A stretch of 64,000 nt of DNA from Pleodorina starrii (GCA_030267565.1 BRXU01000051.1:248001-312000); one strand, 5' to 3'; counted from the first letter of the stretch, positions 12,100-23,490 are shown. The notes: generated by a model from the sequence alone, not told the origin. Numbers and translations: made by a program.

Positions 12100-12477
12100 G
12101 GAAGCAGAAAAGGGGAAGAAGACAGCAGCGGCCCCCGCAGACACTCCATCCAACCAGCTGTCCTTGCCAACGAGACATACCGGTACAGCAAATCTACCGT
12201 CCCAAGCAGCGATGCCTTGGTGTTTGTTGAGCAGTCAGAGCATAGTCCTTGTCTTATTTGCAAGGACGCAGGTAAAGTGATAATGGCCGACAGCAACCCA
12301 GTGGGAGTGCAGACACGCCGTTGAGCTGCTCCGTGTCGACGAGACATACAACAGTCGCGGCTTTGCTGCTGCTGAGTTGCCAAAAGGCCAGCCGACTAGG
12401 GCACCACGCCCAGGCAGGAGAGCCTCAGTCGGCGCGGAAGCGCAAGTTGTTAACACACAGGCAGGCATCCGCGGCTA
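12100..12477 (+). pseudogene. Frameshifted gene fragment with a CxxC motif
   Basis: One frame reads naturally through VEQSEHSPCLICKDAGKV to a TGA near 12324. The adjacent frame continues naturally (ELLRVDETYNSRGFAAAELP) to a TAG at about 12477. A single-base change would join them. The CLIC pair hints at a zinc-binding site. Family unknown. Confidence 0.35.
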
Positions 12478-12547
12478 GACCACAAGCTGTAGCGTATGTG
12501 AATACAGGCTTACGCGGGCGGCACTGTAATGGGAAATGTTATCTTGA

Positions 12548-12915
12548 ATTTCCCATAACAATGCAAACCAGTCAGCCGGGGGACACTGACGGTGACATCC
12601 CCCCCTCCCCTCTCCTGCCCCGCCTGTGTCCGCTGGCGGCGGCGGCGGCAGTGGTTTCTACCACGTCAGTTGGTGGCGCGGTTGGTGTTGGGTCGTACAA
12701 TACGGCACCGCTGTCGCCGCCAGCTTCCGCATGTCCCCATGCCGGCAGCACCTGCTCCATCGCACGCTGTTCCGAACCGCGAACCATCTCTGTCCTTCCC
12801 TCCCTCCCTGGTCCCTGCCGTGGTGCAACTCGGATGCGTGTTGAATATCCGAGGAGCATCCGCAAAGCCAGCCGCACGTGCCGGTGTTTCCAAAAGGAAC
12901 ATTGCGGTGTCTCTC
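12548..12915 (+). repeat. Direct repeat copy 2 (partner 9848-10211)
   Basis: Diverged second copy of the 9848-10211 segment in the same orientation. It ends with the same aaaggaacattgcggtgtc-like junction but lacks the adjoining inverted repeat. Confidence 0.7.
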
Positions 12916-13503
12916 ACTCACGCCAGCCGATGTGGGACATTTCCCCCTCCACCTCCCCCCGGGGCACAGATGCCCCACGCCCCTCATCATCCATCAGCCG
13001 CTTCCATCATCCATCCCCCCCCCACGCGATCCTCCACCCCAGCCCCAGCCGCCGCCCGCTTTGCCCCGGCCGCCCGCACATTCCCCCCACCCCTCCCCAA
13101 CAAAGCCCCGTTCCGCGGGCAGTTTGTCCACCGGAGGGCGCACATAACTACCACCTTGACACAACCACCACTACCACCTTGAGGCGTGCAGCCAACAATA
13201 TATGGGGTCTGTCGGGTGCCGTACCTGACAACCTTAGGCTTTCAGACCGCTGTCGCTGTGCGAGGAGCGCATTACGTCCACCAGTACGAATGAACTTGTA
13301 AGCAGAGTGAAGCGAAGTGAAGTGGAGTGGAGTGTGGTTCCGCCCGCGTCCCTTCACGTCTACCGTATACCCACCCCACGAAACCCAAAGAACCACAGAG
13401 CACCCACCGAGCACCGATTCATCCCACAAAGCCCGCCCAAAGAAAGCATCGAAACCCAAAAACCCAAAACCCAAATACCCAAAACCGTGCCCCGACGATC
13501 GAC

Positions 13504-16500
13504 TCAGTCGCAGCTACAGCCCGCCGCCGCTGCCGTCGGCGCCGCCGCCACCGCCGCCGCCGCCAGCTTTGCCGCGAGCTCCTCCGGTGGCTTCAGCAGC
13601 GGCGCTGGTCTGGCTGTGAGGTTGACGTCCCCCAGCTGTCCGCACGCCGCCATTTCGTCATCGCCCTTGCTGGTGCGGACGGTGCAGGGCCGCCCGGCGG
13701 ACAGGAAGACGCCGCGGAAGGCGCGAACCGCCTCATCCGTGGACCTGCAGTGGAGAGAGAAGTGGGAGAGAAGTGGGAGGAGGAGGGAGGTGGAGGGAGG
13801 GAGGAGGAGGTGAAGGGAGGGAGGGAGCGAGGAGGAGGGAGAGGAGGAGGGAGAAGGAGTGAGGAGTGGGAGGAGGAGGGAGGTGGAGGGAGAGGAGGAG
13901 GGAGGAGGAGGAGTGGGAGGAATGAGAGGAACAGGGAGGAGTGGGTGGAGGAGGGAGGTGGAGTGGCAGGAGGAGGGAGGAGGAGGGAGGAGGCGCGCAC
14001 AGGCGGTCCTGTCCGTCTGCGCACCCCCCCCACACACACACCACCCACACTCCAAACTCGCGTACTTCGCTGCCGTGTTCCTTTCCTTCGCAGCCCACCC
14101 GACCACCCCTCTCCCCCACCCCTTCCCCGGGGCCCCGGGCCTAGTCGTGGATACCCCCTCCCCCCGCTGCGATTCTTTCCTTATACTGCCCCGGGCCCCA
14201 CCTGCTGAACTGCGTTCCCTGGTGTGGGTTGAACACGATGAGGTTGACCAGGCAGTAGATGTCCGCTGTGAGGTGCAGCAGCCGCTGAGCGTCCTGCAGG
14301 CTGTCGTTGACGCCGCTCAGCAACACGTACTCGATGACAACAAAGTCGTCGCCCTGAGGCCACCGGGGGGGGGTATCCACGTATAGGCCGGAGCCGGGGG
14401 GGGGAAGGGGAGGAGAGGGGAGGAGAGGGGAGGGGCGGGGACGGTCAGGCGCGAGGGTGGGGCCAGGGGGAAGGGAGGGAGGCAGGGTCAGGAGGGTACA
14501 GTATGGAGCTCATTGCAACTCTCGCATTCTATTGACCCCCCAAACAGGGGGGGGAAGAAAATGAGCGAAGGGGGGAGGATATGGGGAATAAATGGGGATG
14601 CGAGGGCTGCGGCACTGGGCTTCCAGAAAGTCGTCGCCTAGGAGCCTGAAAGGGCCGGGTCAGGGTCAAGAAAAAAGCGGGGGAAGCGGACGGATGGAAT
14701 TGGTAGACTGCGAGCAAAGGTCAGGAGGAGGAGGAGGAGGAGGAGGAGGGGGTGGAGGTGGAGGTGGACAGCCAAGAAGCCTGGGTCGAGAACTCGAGAT
14801 CGAGGTGAGTAGAAATACAAACCGCAGCCCAGGGAGGGGTGAAAGAGGCGGAAGGGGGGAGACGGAGAGGGCAAGGGCCCAGGACGGGAGGGAAGTTCAG
14901 CCGGCGCGCGTGAGGGCAGCGGCGGCTGCAGCTGTAGTGGTGGAGGGCGTATATGTGTATGTCGGGGTCGGATTTCTGGGATTTGGGATGAACTAATGAA
15001 TCATGACAGGCATTTCTGGCCCGGGGGTGGGGGGTCAACTCCAACGAGGCCCCCGGTTGCCCTCCTGGAGCGGAGCCCGGCGCCCCAACCCCACTCGCCC
15101 CGCCAACCCAACCGTGCTCCTCCCCGTGCCGTACTATTCCGTACCTTTCGCTTGTCGTACGGAAAGGCCTCCCGCAGCGCCCCCAGGAGCTCGTCCAGCG
15201 GGTACCGGCGGTTGGTGGGCACAATCCAGTCGCGGACCTGGGCGAGGGTGAGGGAAGTTGGGGGTTGGGGGTTGGGGGGAGCTCAGGGGGAGGAGTCGGG
15301 GGCGTGCGGGGTGGCGGGTTTGACCCAATGGTGCGTGTCTGTGTGTGTGTCTTTGTGGGGACTGCGGAGACCGGTGTCACTGCAGCAGGGATTTCTAGGC
15401 GCCGACGTGCAAAGGCGCAGCCGTGTTTGAGTGGCGGTGCTGCGGCAAGCGACCGCACCCCACTCCACCTCACCACCTCACCCCCACCCGCGCCCCCCCC
15501 ACCTCCCCCCCGCACATCAAATGAGGTTTCCTACCCCCTAACCCCCCCCCAGCCCTAAGCCTCCTCCTCACTTCGTCCGTGGTGGCGTGCAGCGACACCG
15601 CCAGCTTGGCGACCCTCGAGGCGACGAACCGACGCAGCTCCGGAACCAGTCCCACCGTGGATACGATGATCTTGTTGCGGCTCAGCTCCAGACCCGTGGC
15701 CAGGATCTGGGGGGACCATGAACCGGAGGGGGAGGGGGTTATGGTAGCCAGGTATAGGGGAGGGGGGAGGTGCGTGAGGGGGGCAGGCGGTGGCGGTGGC
15801 GGTGGGGGTGGAGGGAGGGAGCGGGTGAGGAGGTGAGGGGGAGAGGAGTATGACAGCCCCAACAAGCCTGCCGCAGAACTCAGCCCAGGACGCAACCGCT
15901 CCTGGGCACCCGCCTGCTTCCTCCGCCACCGCGCCCACGCCCACACACACCCGCATGAACCGCAGGCCCCAACCCCTCGCGCCCGTACACCCGGTTCTGA
16001 TTCTGGTTCTGATTCTGGTTCTGATTCTGGTTCTTGTTCTGGTTCTGATTCTTGTTTTTGTTTCGGTGATGGGCTGATGGCCCCGCTCCGCTCCGCTTCG
16101 CCCCATTGGCCCCTCCAACAAATAAGGAGCCCCAGTGCAGTGCAGTGCAGCCCAGTGCAGTGCAGCAGTGCGACAGCCTCAGTCTCAGCCCCGCTCCCCC
16201 GCTCGCTCTCCCGCTCCCCCGCTCCCCCGCTCGCTCCCCCGCTCGCTCCCCCGCTCCCCCGCTCGCTCCCCCGCTCGCTCCCCCGCTCGCTCCCCCGCTC
16301 GTTCCCCCGCTCCCCCGCTCGCTAGCTTCCCTCGTCCGCTCGCTCGTTCCCTTTCCCGCACCTCAATCGCCGCCATGACCGCGTCGTAGTTGTGCAGCGG
16401 CTCCCCCATCCCCATAAACACAATGTTGGCGATGGGGATGGGCACCGACTGCTCAGCCAGGAAGCGACGGGCCTTGTTGTTTGGCGGGGGGGTTGGGGAT

Positions 16501-19500
16501 TAAAGGTGGAAGAGGGGGAAGAGAGGGGGCGGGACAGAAGAAGAAGCAAGGTAAGAAGGGGGACGAGGATTGAGAGTCAAGTGCAGGAAGCGATAAGAGG
16601 TGAAGTGATTTAAGTACAGCAGCCAGATCTTAAGGGAACTGAAGCGGGGGAGGGTGGGAGCGTGGCAAGGAATATCAGGTTGTCCACACACGGTTGCCCC
16701 TGGTGGCGGTAGTTGCCCCCCGGGGGGTTATCCACGTATAGGCCGGAGCCGTGAGGGGGGGGGGTATAAAGAGAATTTCGCAGCGGAGAAGGAGACGGCG
16801 TTAGTGAACGGACCCAGAAGGTTGATGCCGCCGCGCTTCCCCTCCTCCATACCCTTGCTCCCCCACACTCCTGGCCCCCTCGCCTCGCCCTGCCTCTCCC
16901 TTCCCTCTCCTGCCAACTGCCCTCCTGCCCGTCCCTTTCCCCACCTTCCTGCCCCCGCCCTCTACCCGCCCTCTACCCGCCCCCTACTTCCCACCCCTCC
17001 CCCTTCCCACCCCTCCCCCCGACCCTTCTGCCCCCCTCGCCCCGGGCCGTTATAATTACCCCCCTCCCCCTCCCGCTCCCCCCCTCCCACTCACCTCCAC
17101 CACTTGCTCCACGATCTGTGCGGTGGTGAGGTTGCCCAGCAGCCCCATGCGCCCCGTGTAGCAGAACTGGCAGTTCATGGCGCACCCCACCTGGAGCAGT
17201 GCCGGGGAGCGGGGAGCGGGGGGTCAGGGAGTGGTATGCTCCTTTATACGGGGCGGGGGGTTATCCACGTATAGGCGGGGGGGGGCGGGGGTCGGGGCGG
17301 AGCAGAAGCAAAAGAAGCAGCAGCAGAAGCAGCAGCAGCAGAATCTGGGTCAGGCTGTCAGGCAGCACAAGCCCCCGCCCCAGCCGCCTGGGTTCGGGCC
17401 GCACAAGACCCCCAATCGGGCAGCACCACCAGAGACAGGCGGCACAACCCCCCCTCCCGGGTCGGCAAGCGCCAGAGTTAGAGCAGCTAACCCCCCGGGT
17501 CGGGGTCAGGGTCAGGGTGGGGGGCCGCGCAGCACCCACCCCCCTCCCGCCACAGTCCGGCAGCAACGGTGGGAGTCCGGCAGCACCCGGGTCGGGGTCG
17601 GGTTTCGGGCCACCCGTGCCGGCAATCCAGCCCCTCCCTGGAGGTCTTTGTCTCCCCCCCTGGAGGACATCGACACCGTGCTCCTCCCCAAAGCCCCCTC
17701 CCAAGGAGGCCTCCCCTCCCACCCTCCACTCCCCTCCCTCCCTCCCCTCCCCTCACACCGACGGAAATGGCAACACCTTAGCTTGGCTAACGCCAGCCAA
17801 ACCACGCCAATCCCCCACCCTCGCCAACCCGACCCCAACAGGCCGCGATACCCGCTAGGTACCACGAGCCCCGCCCCGCCCCGCCCCACCCCACCCCACC
17901 CCACCCCACCCCACCCCACCCCACCCCACCCCACCCCACCCCACCCCATCCCGCCCCTCCCCGCCCCATTCCCCTTCCCTCCCCACCCCACCCCACCCCG
18001 CCCCGCCCCGCCCCGCCCCGCCCCGGTCCTAATAACCACCGCCTGCATGTGCACACCCACCTGCGTCGACAGGCATGCGGTGTACCTCAGGTTCTGGCCG
18101 CTGCGGTTGGTCATCGGGATGAGCACCGTCTCCACCGTCCCACGGGTCGCTGTCGCCGGTCCGCCCGCCTCCCCGCCCAGCAGCGCAAACACCAGCTTGC
18201 GGGTGCCGTCGCGGGCGGTGTGGACCGACTGCAGTTGCATGCCACCCTCCAGGGAGGCGCCCGAGGCCACCTGCAGTACACAGTACGACATGGAGATGTA
18301 CCGGTACGGCATGTGTTGGTTGTACGGAAAGTGTCTGGAGGTGCCGTACCAGATGTTGGGCCCTGGTTGCGCAATGTGGGTCGTGTCGTGTCGTGTCGCG
18401 TCGCGGCGTGTCGCATTGAGGGCTCGTACGTTGCTGAGCTCCGGGTATGGGGTAAGGGTATATAATACACGGCCGCGCCGCGACGCGCCGTGACACGTTA
18501 TATAAGGGTAATTTAAGGGTATGTAACACATGTCCATGGCTGGGAGCAACAACGCCGACAGACGAGAGGCTCGTGTGCCGCCTCGTGTGCCGCCCTTGTC
18601 CTGTTGCACCTCCGTGAACTTAAGACCGAAAAAACTAAATCACACCCGCGATCCTCTCTCTGCCGGTTGGGTCCCACCCCGGTTCGATCCCGGTTGGGTG
18701 CTCTTAGGGTGAGGTCTCCTCCCGGTTAGTAGAACCCTATTTCCCGATTGCGCTCTTCGTAGGGCGCGGCGTTGCGTTGCCTAAGCTGCCGTCGTGGCTG
18801 TCAGGACGCCGAAACAGACGGTTCCAGAACTCCGGGACGGGGCCGGAGTTCTGGAACCGTCTGTTTCGGCGGTACCACCTTTGTTCCCCCGGCCACGGGC
18901 CCCACCGACCGGCGCATGCTGCCGTCCGATCGTGCCGTACCTTGGATTTGAATGCGGCACTGAACGCCTGCGGGTCACCGTCCGCCTGATCGAGATTGCG
19001 GATCCATTTTCGGTTGCCGTACAACCACCGGTATAGCTGCTTGGCGCGCTTCGTCGACTCACCTGCCGGAGGGGAGCAAGGGAGGAAGTGGCGTGAGCGA
19101 GCAGCGGGCTTGGAAGCACAGCTCAGTCCCTCCCCCCGTCCGGCCTGTAACTGTTCGCGCATGCACCAGCAAGCGCCCCGGCGAGGCTGTTTGCGTTGCA
19201 GAGGAATCGAGACCTCACCGACGCTCAGACACCACTCTTCAAGCTCCGGCAGCGTTAGGTTCTTCAGCATCAGCCGACCGCCCGCATCCCGCAGGCCCGG
19301 CCGGTGGGAGAAAGACAGCGGCACATCCAGTGCGGATAGAGCAGCCGTAACCGCCGCGGAAGACAGGCTCAACGTAGCAGCGCCGCTGACCCTGGGAGCG
19401 CCGCTGGTGCTCGGGGCTGACTCTTCATACAACGCTGCTTCAACCGCCGCCGCGTGCGCGACAAAATTCTGCGAGCCCGACGGACGAGGTTCAGCTGAGC

Positions 19501-19714
19501 GTGAGGTGCAGGGAGATTATCACATCTGCCTTTGAGGGCTGCCTAATGCTTGCACGACCCGATAGAATATGGCAGCTGTTGAAAGCAAGACTGCCAGGCC
19601 CACCTGCGATGCTATGAATTTCACGAATCGAGCGTCCTTTCTGTGCCTCTGCGTTTTCCATCGTCCTTCGCTAACGGTCGCTCTAAAGCGGCTGCGAACA
19701 AGTGCGTTCTGCAT
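13504..19714 (-). CDS. rlmN: RlmN-type 23S rRNA adenine-C2 methyltransferase, radical SAM, ten exons
   Basis: Exons on the minus strand: 19714-19604, 19468-19219, 19062-18941, 18270-18061, 17190-17095, 16472-16362, 15706-15572, 15237-15145, 14353-14202, 13744-13504. All junctions are AG/GT and phases fit exactly, giving 1521 bp or 506 residues. The family methylates C2 of A2503 in 23S rRNA, and often a tRNA adenosine. Visible signatures: N-terminal [16 protein letters not shown] and [11 protein letters not shown]; the CX3CX2C cluster [10 protein letters not shown] (Cys234, 238, 241); Cys227 seven residues before it; [36 protein letters not shown]; and Cys461 in MAACGQLGD. Cys227 and Cys461 match the two catalytic cysteines of E. 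coli RlmN. The first exon is basic and Arg/Ser-rich, consistent with a plastid or mitochondrial transit peptide. The exon 1-2 junction is the least certain part. Bacterial RlmN is about 380 residues, so the extra length is N-terminal and C-terminal. Confidence 0.93.
14360..14500. repeat. Intronic G-rich repeat with a dispersed 25-mer
   Basis: RlmN intron 9 holds ggtatccacgtataggccgg near 14372-14391, followed by GGGGA-type repeats. The same 25-mer recurs at about 16727 and 17258, and diverged at about 2265. Confidence 0.7.
15994..16070. repeat. (GGTTCTGATTCT)n minisatellite in an RlmN intron
   Basis: Tandem 12-bp units with small changes inside the intron between exons 6 and 7. Confidence 0.85.
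16195..16345. repeat. (CCCGCTCGCTCC)n minisatellite in an RlmN intron
   Basis: Tandem CCCCCGCTCGCTC-like units adjoin the donor of exon 6. Frames through it give artefactual [14 protein letters not shown] peptides. Confidence 0.85.
17872..18025. repeat. (CCCCA)n and (CCCCG)n tract in an RlmN intron
   Basis: About 150 bp of pentanucleotide repeat between exons 4 and 5. The transcribed minus strand is G-rich, with G4 runs every five bases, so the pre-mRNA could form G-quadruplexes. Confidence 0.9.
18807..18871. repeat. Perfect 29-bp inverted repeat (hairpin) in an RlmN intron
   Basis: 18807-18835 and 18843-18871 are perfect reverse complements separated by 7 bases. The hairpin lies in the intron between exons 3 and 4, so it is transcribed with the gene. 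It could be an element end, a small-RNA precursor or a recombination remnant. Confidence 0.9.
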
Positions 19715-20760
19715 TGGTCCCACCGCGAAGTTCTGCTAGTGTACAGGAATCGTATTATAATAAAGCAGATAATTGAGACGAATAATTGACTTCAGTGTGT
19801 GGTCTGTGGTGCAAGGTTGTGTGAACCGCAGGAGCCTCAGGTCCGATGTGCAGCTAACTGCATACCGAGTAGATTGGTAACGTTACCACGTCATACGAAA
19901 TTTCCGTGCCAATTGCTCTTCACAGCAGGAAGCGGGAAACTCCGAAGCAGAGCCGGCTATCCCGTACCCACTGCCGTACGCCTGACAGCCACTTGGCGTA
20001 CTTTCAGTCCCCCAGCCTTGGTGGGCCAGCCCCCCTACCCACGCTTCGCCTTGACTCGTTATGCCTCAAAGCGATATCGGGCCAACTGCCCACGTGCCTA
20101 GCGAACGTGCCGCTCTCGAATGCATACGCTCGGGGTGATCAATGAAGGGAGGCTGGCCGGCTTGTGCGTGCCAGACACCCATGCGCCCCGCTGCATGCGA
20201 CTTCCGAGTGTGCACGCACGCGGGCAAACAGGTCGCGCGGGGTTCTCTTATTCTGCCTCCTCGCAGCACAGGGCAGCATGCACCACAATAGCTTCCCCTT
20301 TAACCTATCTACCAGCTACCATACTCTAATTTCCCTCTCAGACTGTTGGCAGACTCTTGATACTGAGACCCATTTCTCCTGTTACAAGGCGCCCCACCAT
20401 CACAAATGGCCCGTGGGAAAGCAAAGCAAGCTGCGGAGAAAAAAGAGCGTACTGGTGCGCGTGCGTGCATCCTGCTGCGTGCGTACTGCTGCTACTCACA
20501 CCCGACTGCTTTGATTGAAGGAAAGTAAGAGCAATGACAAAAGCTGCACGACATATAGCATAAAGCCTGCTGCCATATATACATCATCAGGAAAATGTAC
20601 ATACTGCTGAACACAGGCAGGCTTCACTCGATTACGTGCTGATCGATTGACCAGCAGATGCACGCAGGGGGGTCGGGTTTCGTTCAACTAATAACACGCC
20701 GTCCCCTGCACCGAACCGCATGCGTTACTCCATGCATCAAGCAGTAGCATCCGGCACCTG
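19715..20760. other. Region upstream of RlmN, no gene recognised
   Basis: This should hold the RlmN promoter just above 19714; an AT-rich tract with ttataataaagc lies at 19755-19770. An ATG near 20405 opens a short Lys/Ala-rich peptide (MARGKAKQAAEKKERTG) that could be a first exon but has no continuation I can follow. Confidence 0.4.
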
Positions 20761-20780
20761 ACTGACTGGATCCAGTCAGT
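20761..20780. repeat. Perfect 20-bp palindrome
   Basis: actgactggatccagtcagt is its own reverse complement and directly abuts the 122-bp palindrome that follows. Confidence 0.95.
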
Positions 20781-20902
20781 GGCTGTGCTACGGCAATAGC
20801 TGCGTTTACTCGCTCATTAACGCGGACTTCAGCTGCTGTCCGGACAGCAGCTGAAGTCCGCGTTAATGAGCGAGTAAACGCAGCTATTGCCGTAGCACAG
20901 CC
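20781..20902. repeat. Perfect 122-bp palindrome of a pherophorin C-terminus
   Basis: The centre is between 20841 and 20842 with no spacer and arms of 61 bp. Each arm reads, outward to centre, RLCYGNSCVYSLINADFSCC, the C-terminal Cys motif of the adjoining pherophorin-like gene. The gene end has therefore been duplicated in inverted orientation. Confidence 0.95.
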
Positions 20903-21118
20903 GCTCCGGTGGTGCACACGTGCTCTGGCGGGCCATTTCCATGCACATTGTCAGACCGCCGGTGGGGGTGAGCGGAAAGGTGTCGGCCAGCTTGCTAATC
21001 CCCATGAGTCCATACGTCTCGCCACGCCATGTCTTGAGGCTGTAAAAGGGGTACACGGTCACCCCGTTGATGGTGACCAGACGAGCAGCCTTGGGACTCT
21101 CCTCCACACAGGCGCGGT

Positions 21119-21728
21119 CTGTGATCACGTGCAACAGCGAGCAGAGCAAAGGGGTCGGGGAGAGCGAGTGTGCGGCCGTGTAGAAAAAAGAATTAGAAAT
21201 GAACGAGCGGATTCCTGTGGAGTGGGAGAAGAGGCCCGGGACCTCAGTTGGCCAAGAGGGTCTGCAGAACTAGGCTGCATGGCTGGGACCCATGCCCATG
21301 TGGGATTAGCCTGGAACTAACGTGATAATGCCTACTGCTGTTGCTGGGGATTATTGTTGAGACAGTGGTATATAATGGTAGGTGATCCGTTGGTGCGTCG
21401 GCGCCTAGCTCGCGTGCGGGACTGCATAAGTGCGTGGCGGTGTTTGGTGTGTTGCATATATGCGTGGGCTAGCTCGATGCCATACCGCCGCAGCGGCCGT
21501 GCAGTCAGACCTGCTGGCCCAAGTAGTTGCATCTGCTGCAAGTGAATGAAGCGGGCACGCATCGAATCATTGCACCAAACCGCAAATGGCTGGTCGGCGA
21601 CCACCTGCCCAAACACAACGAATAGGTTGTAGACCTCAATTGAATGAAGCGAGGCAGGGGCCATCTCCCAGCCACGGGTATCGCCCTGCGAACACTCCTC
21701 AGCGCAGCCCGGTCATGTCATCACTTAC
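21119..21728 (-). other. Probable intron of the pherophorin-like gene
   Basis: Bounded by GTAAGT at 21728-21723 and an AG before 21118. Joining the exons gives KIDLIV-N-RACVEESPK, typical of the domain. A minus-strand frame at 21332-21664 (SIEVYNLFVVFGQVVADQPF) looks natural but matches nothing I know. Confidence 0.6.
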
Positions 21729-22119
21729 TGACGATAAGATCTATCTTGTTTATTACGATGGATGCACACGGGCTGGCGCTCTCTGCTGTCGCCTCCACAG
21801 CAGCGATCCGAAAGCAGTACGTGGCTTTGGAGAAAGTCGAGTTGAAGGGGCGGCCGGCCGGTGAGGACATACGGTATGGTACGGGGTCAGAGCGACATCT
21901 CGCATCTTACAGGAGGAGAAGGGGAAGCTCCTCACCAGCGCGTCATTGCTGGGTGCCCGGGGGGACTTGGGTGGTGCACGGAAGGGACTTGGGGGTGGTG
22001 GCGGGGGGGGGGGGCCAGGAAGGTGGGTGGAGGGTAGAAGGACGAGGTGGAGGAGCTGGGGATGGGGATGGGGATGGGGATGGAGGGCGTAGTGGAGGAG
22101 CTGGGGATGGGGACGACGG

Positions 22120-22550
22120 AGGGGATGGTGGTGAAGGTGAGGATGGGGACGGAGGGGATGGTGGTGAAGGTGAGGATGGGGACGGAGGGGATGGTGGTGA
22201 AGGTGGGGATGGGGACGGAGGGGATGGTGGTGAAGGTGGGGATGGGGACGGAGGGGATGGTGGTGAAGGTGGGGATGGGGACGGAGGGGATGGTGGTGAA
22301 GGTGGGGATGGGGACGGAGGGGATGGTGGTGAAGGTGAGGATGGGGACGGAGGGGATGGTGGTGAAGGTGGGGATGGGGACGGAGGGGATGGTGGTGAAG
22401 GTGGGGATGGGGACGGAGGGGATGGTGGTGAAGGTGGGGATGGGGACGGAGGGGATGGTGGTGAAGGTGGGGATGGGGACGGAGGGGATGGTGGTGAAGG
22501 TGAGGATGGGGACGGAGGGGATGGTGGTGAAGGTGGGGATGGGGACGGAG
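22120..22550. repeat. 33-bp tandem repeat encoding a [11 protein letters not shown] linker
   Basis: About 13 copies of a 33-bp unit. On the minus strand each gives an 11-residue Pro/Ser repeat, the pherophorin rod. The plus-strand [11 protein letters not shown] frames are shadows. Confidence 0.9.
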
Positions 22551-23009
22551 GGCGTGGCGGCGGCGGCGACGGTGACGGCAATGGGAAAGGTGGGTTTGGT
22601 GAAGGTGGAGAAGGGGAAGAAGGGGGAGGCAGTGGAGGAACCTGTGAAGGCTGTGGTGGGGGAGGAGTAGGAGGAGAAGGGGAAGGATGAAATGGGGATA
22701 AGAGTTGCGGTAATGGTGGCTGAGGAGACGGTGGAAGCAGTGGTGCTGTGGGAAAGGGGGACGAGGGTGAGGGACTGGAAGATGGCTTGGGTGGAGGGGA
22801 TAATGGGATGGCCGTAAGAGATGGCGGTGGGGGTAATTAAAACGGCCCGGGGGGGATGGAGGGGGGGGCGGTGGGGGTGGGGGTGGAGGCGGAGGTAACG
22901 GTGGCCTGCTGGCTGGTGGCGGCGAAGGTGGCCTCGGAGATGGAGGTGGAGATGGTGATGGTGGCAGGGGCGGTGAAGGGCTGGGCGGGCTTGGTGGCGA
23001 CGGGGAGGG

Positions 23010-23490
23010 TGGCTGTAACATCATCACCTCAGCCACCCTCCCCGTCGCCACCCAGCCCTTCACCATCCCTGCCACCATCACCACAGCCACCCTCCCCATT
23101 GCCATCACCCAGCCCGCTCAGCCTTTCACCATCCCTGCCACCATCACCACAGCCACCCTCCCCATTGCCATCACCCAGCCCGCCCAGCCTTTCACCATCC
23201 CTGCCACCATCACCACAGCCACCCTCCCCATTGCCATCACCCAGCCCGCCCAGCCCTTCATGAAGGGCTGGGCGGGCTGGGTGGCGACGGGGAGGGTGGC
23301 TGTGGTGATGGTGGCAGGGGTGGTGAAGGGCTGGGCGGGCTGGGTGGCAATGGGGAGGGTGGCTGTGGTGATGGTGGCAGGGGTGGTGAAAGGCTGGGCG
23401 GGCTGGGTGGCAATGGGGAGGGTGGCTGTGGTGATGGTGGCAGGGGTGGTGAAAGGCTGGGCGGGCTGGGCGGGTTGGCCGGGGGCGGGT
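23010..23490. repeat. Inverted duplication inside the pherophorin linker
   Basis: The centre is between 23260 and 23261 in cagcccttcatgaagggctg with no spacer. Each arm of about 230-250 bp holds three to four roughly 70-bp units. The right arm encodes PPSPP linker on the minus strand and the left arm encodes it on the plus strand, so half of this linker is inverted relative to the gene. Confidence 0.9.

Larger units (their letters stand above)
11760..13503. other. Repeat patchwork without a complete gene
   Basis: Holds a frameshifted gene fragment (12100-12477), direct-repeat copy 2 (12548-12915) and C-rich sequence up to the RlmN stop codon. No promoter or intact ORF was recognised. Confidence 0.5.

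Noticed and set aside
18660..18740. tRNA gene
   Set aside because: Only a T-arm/B-box-like sequence is visible; no acceptor stem or anticodon arm could be folded.
20405..20514. Lys/Ala-rich peptide MARGKAKQAAEKKERTG
   Set aside because: It looks like the start of a basic protein, but no donor, continuation or homology could be followed.
21644..22690. Plus-strand Gly/Asp/Glu-rich ORF
   Set aside because: It is the complement of the pherophorin Pro/Ser linker.
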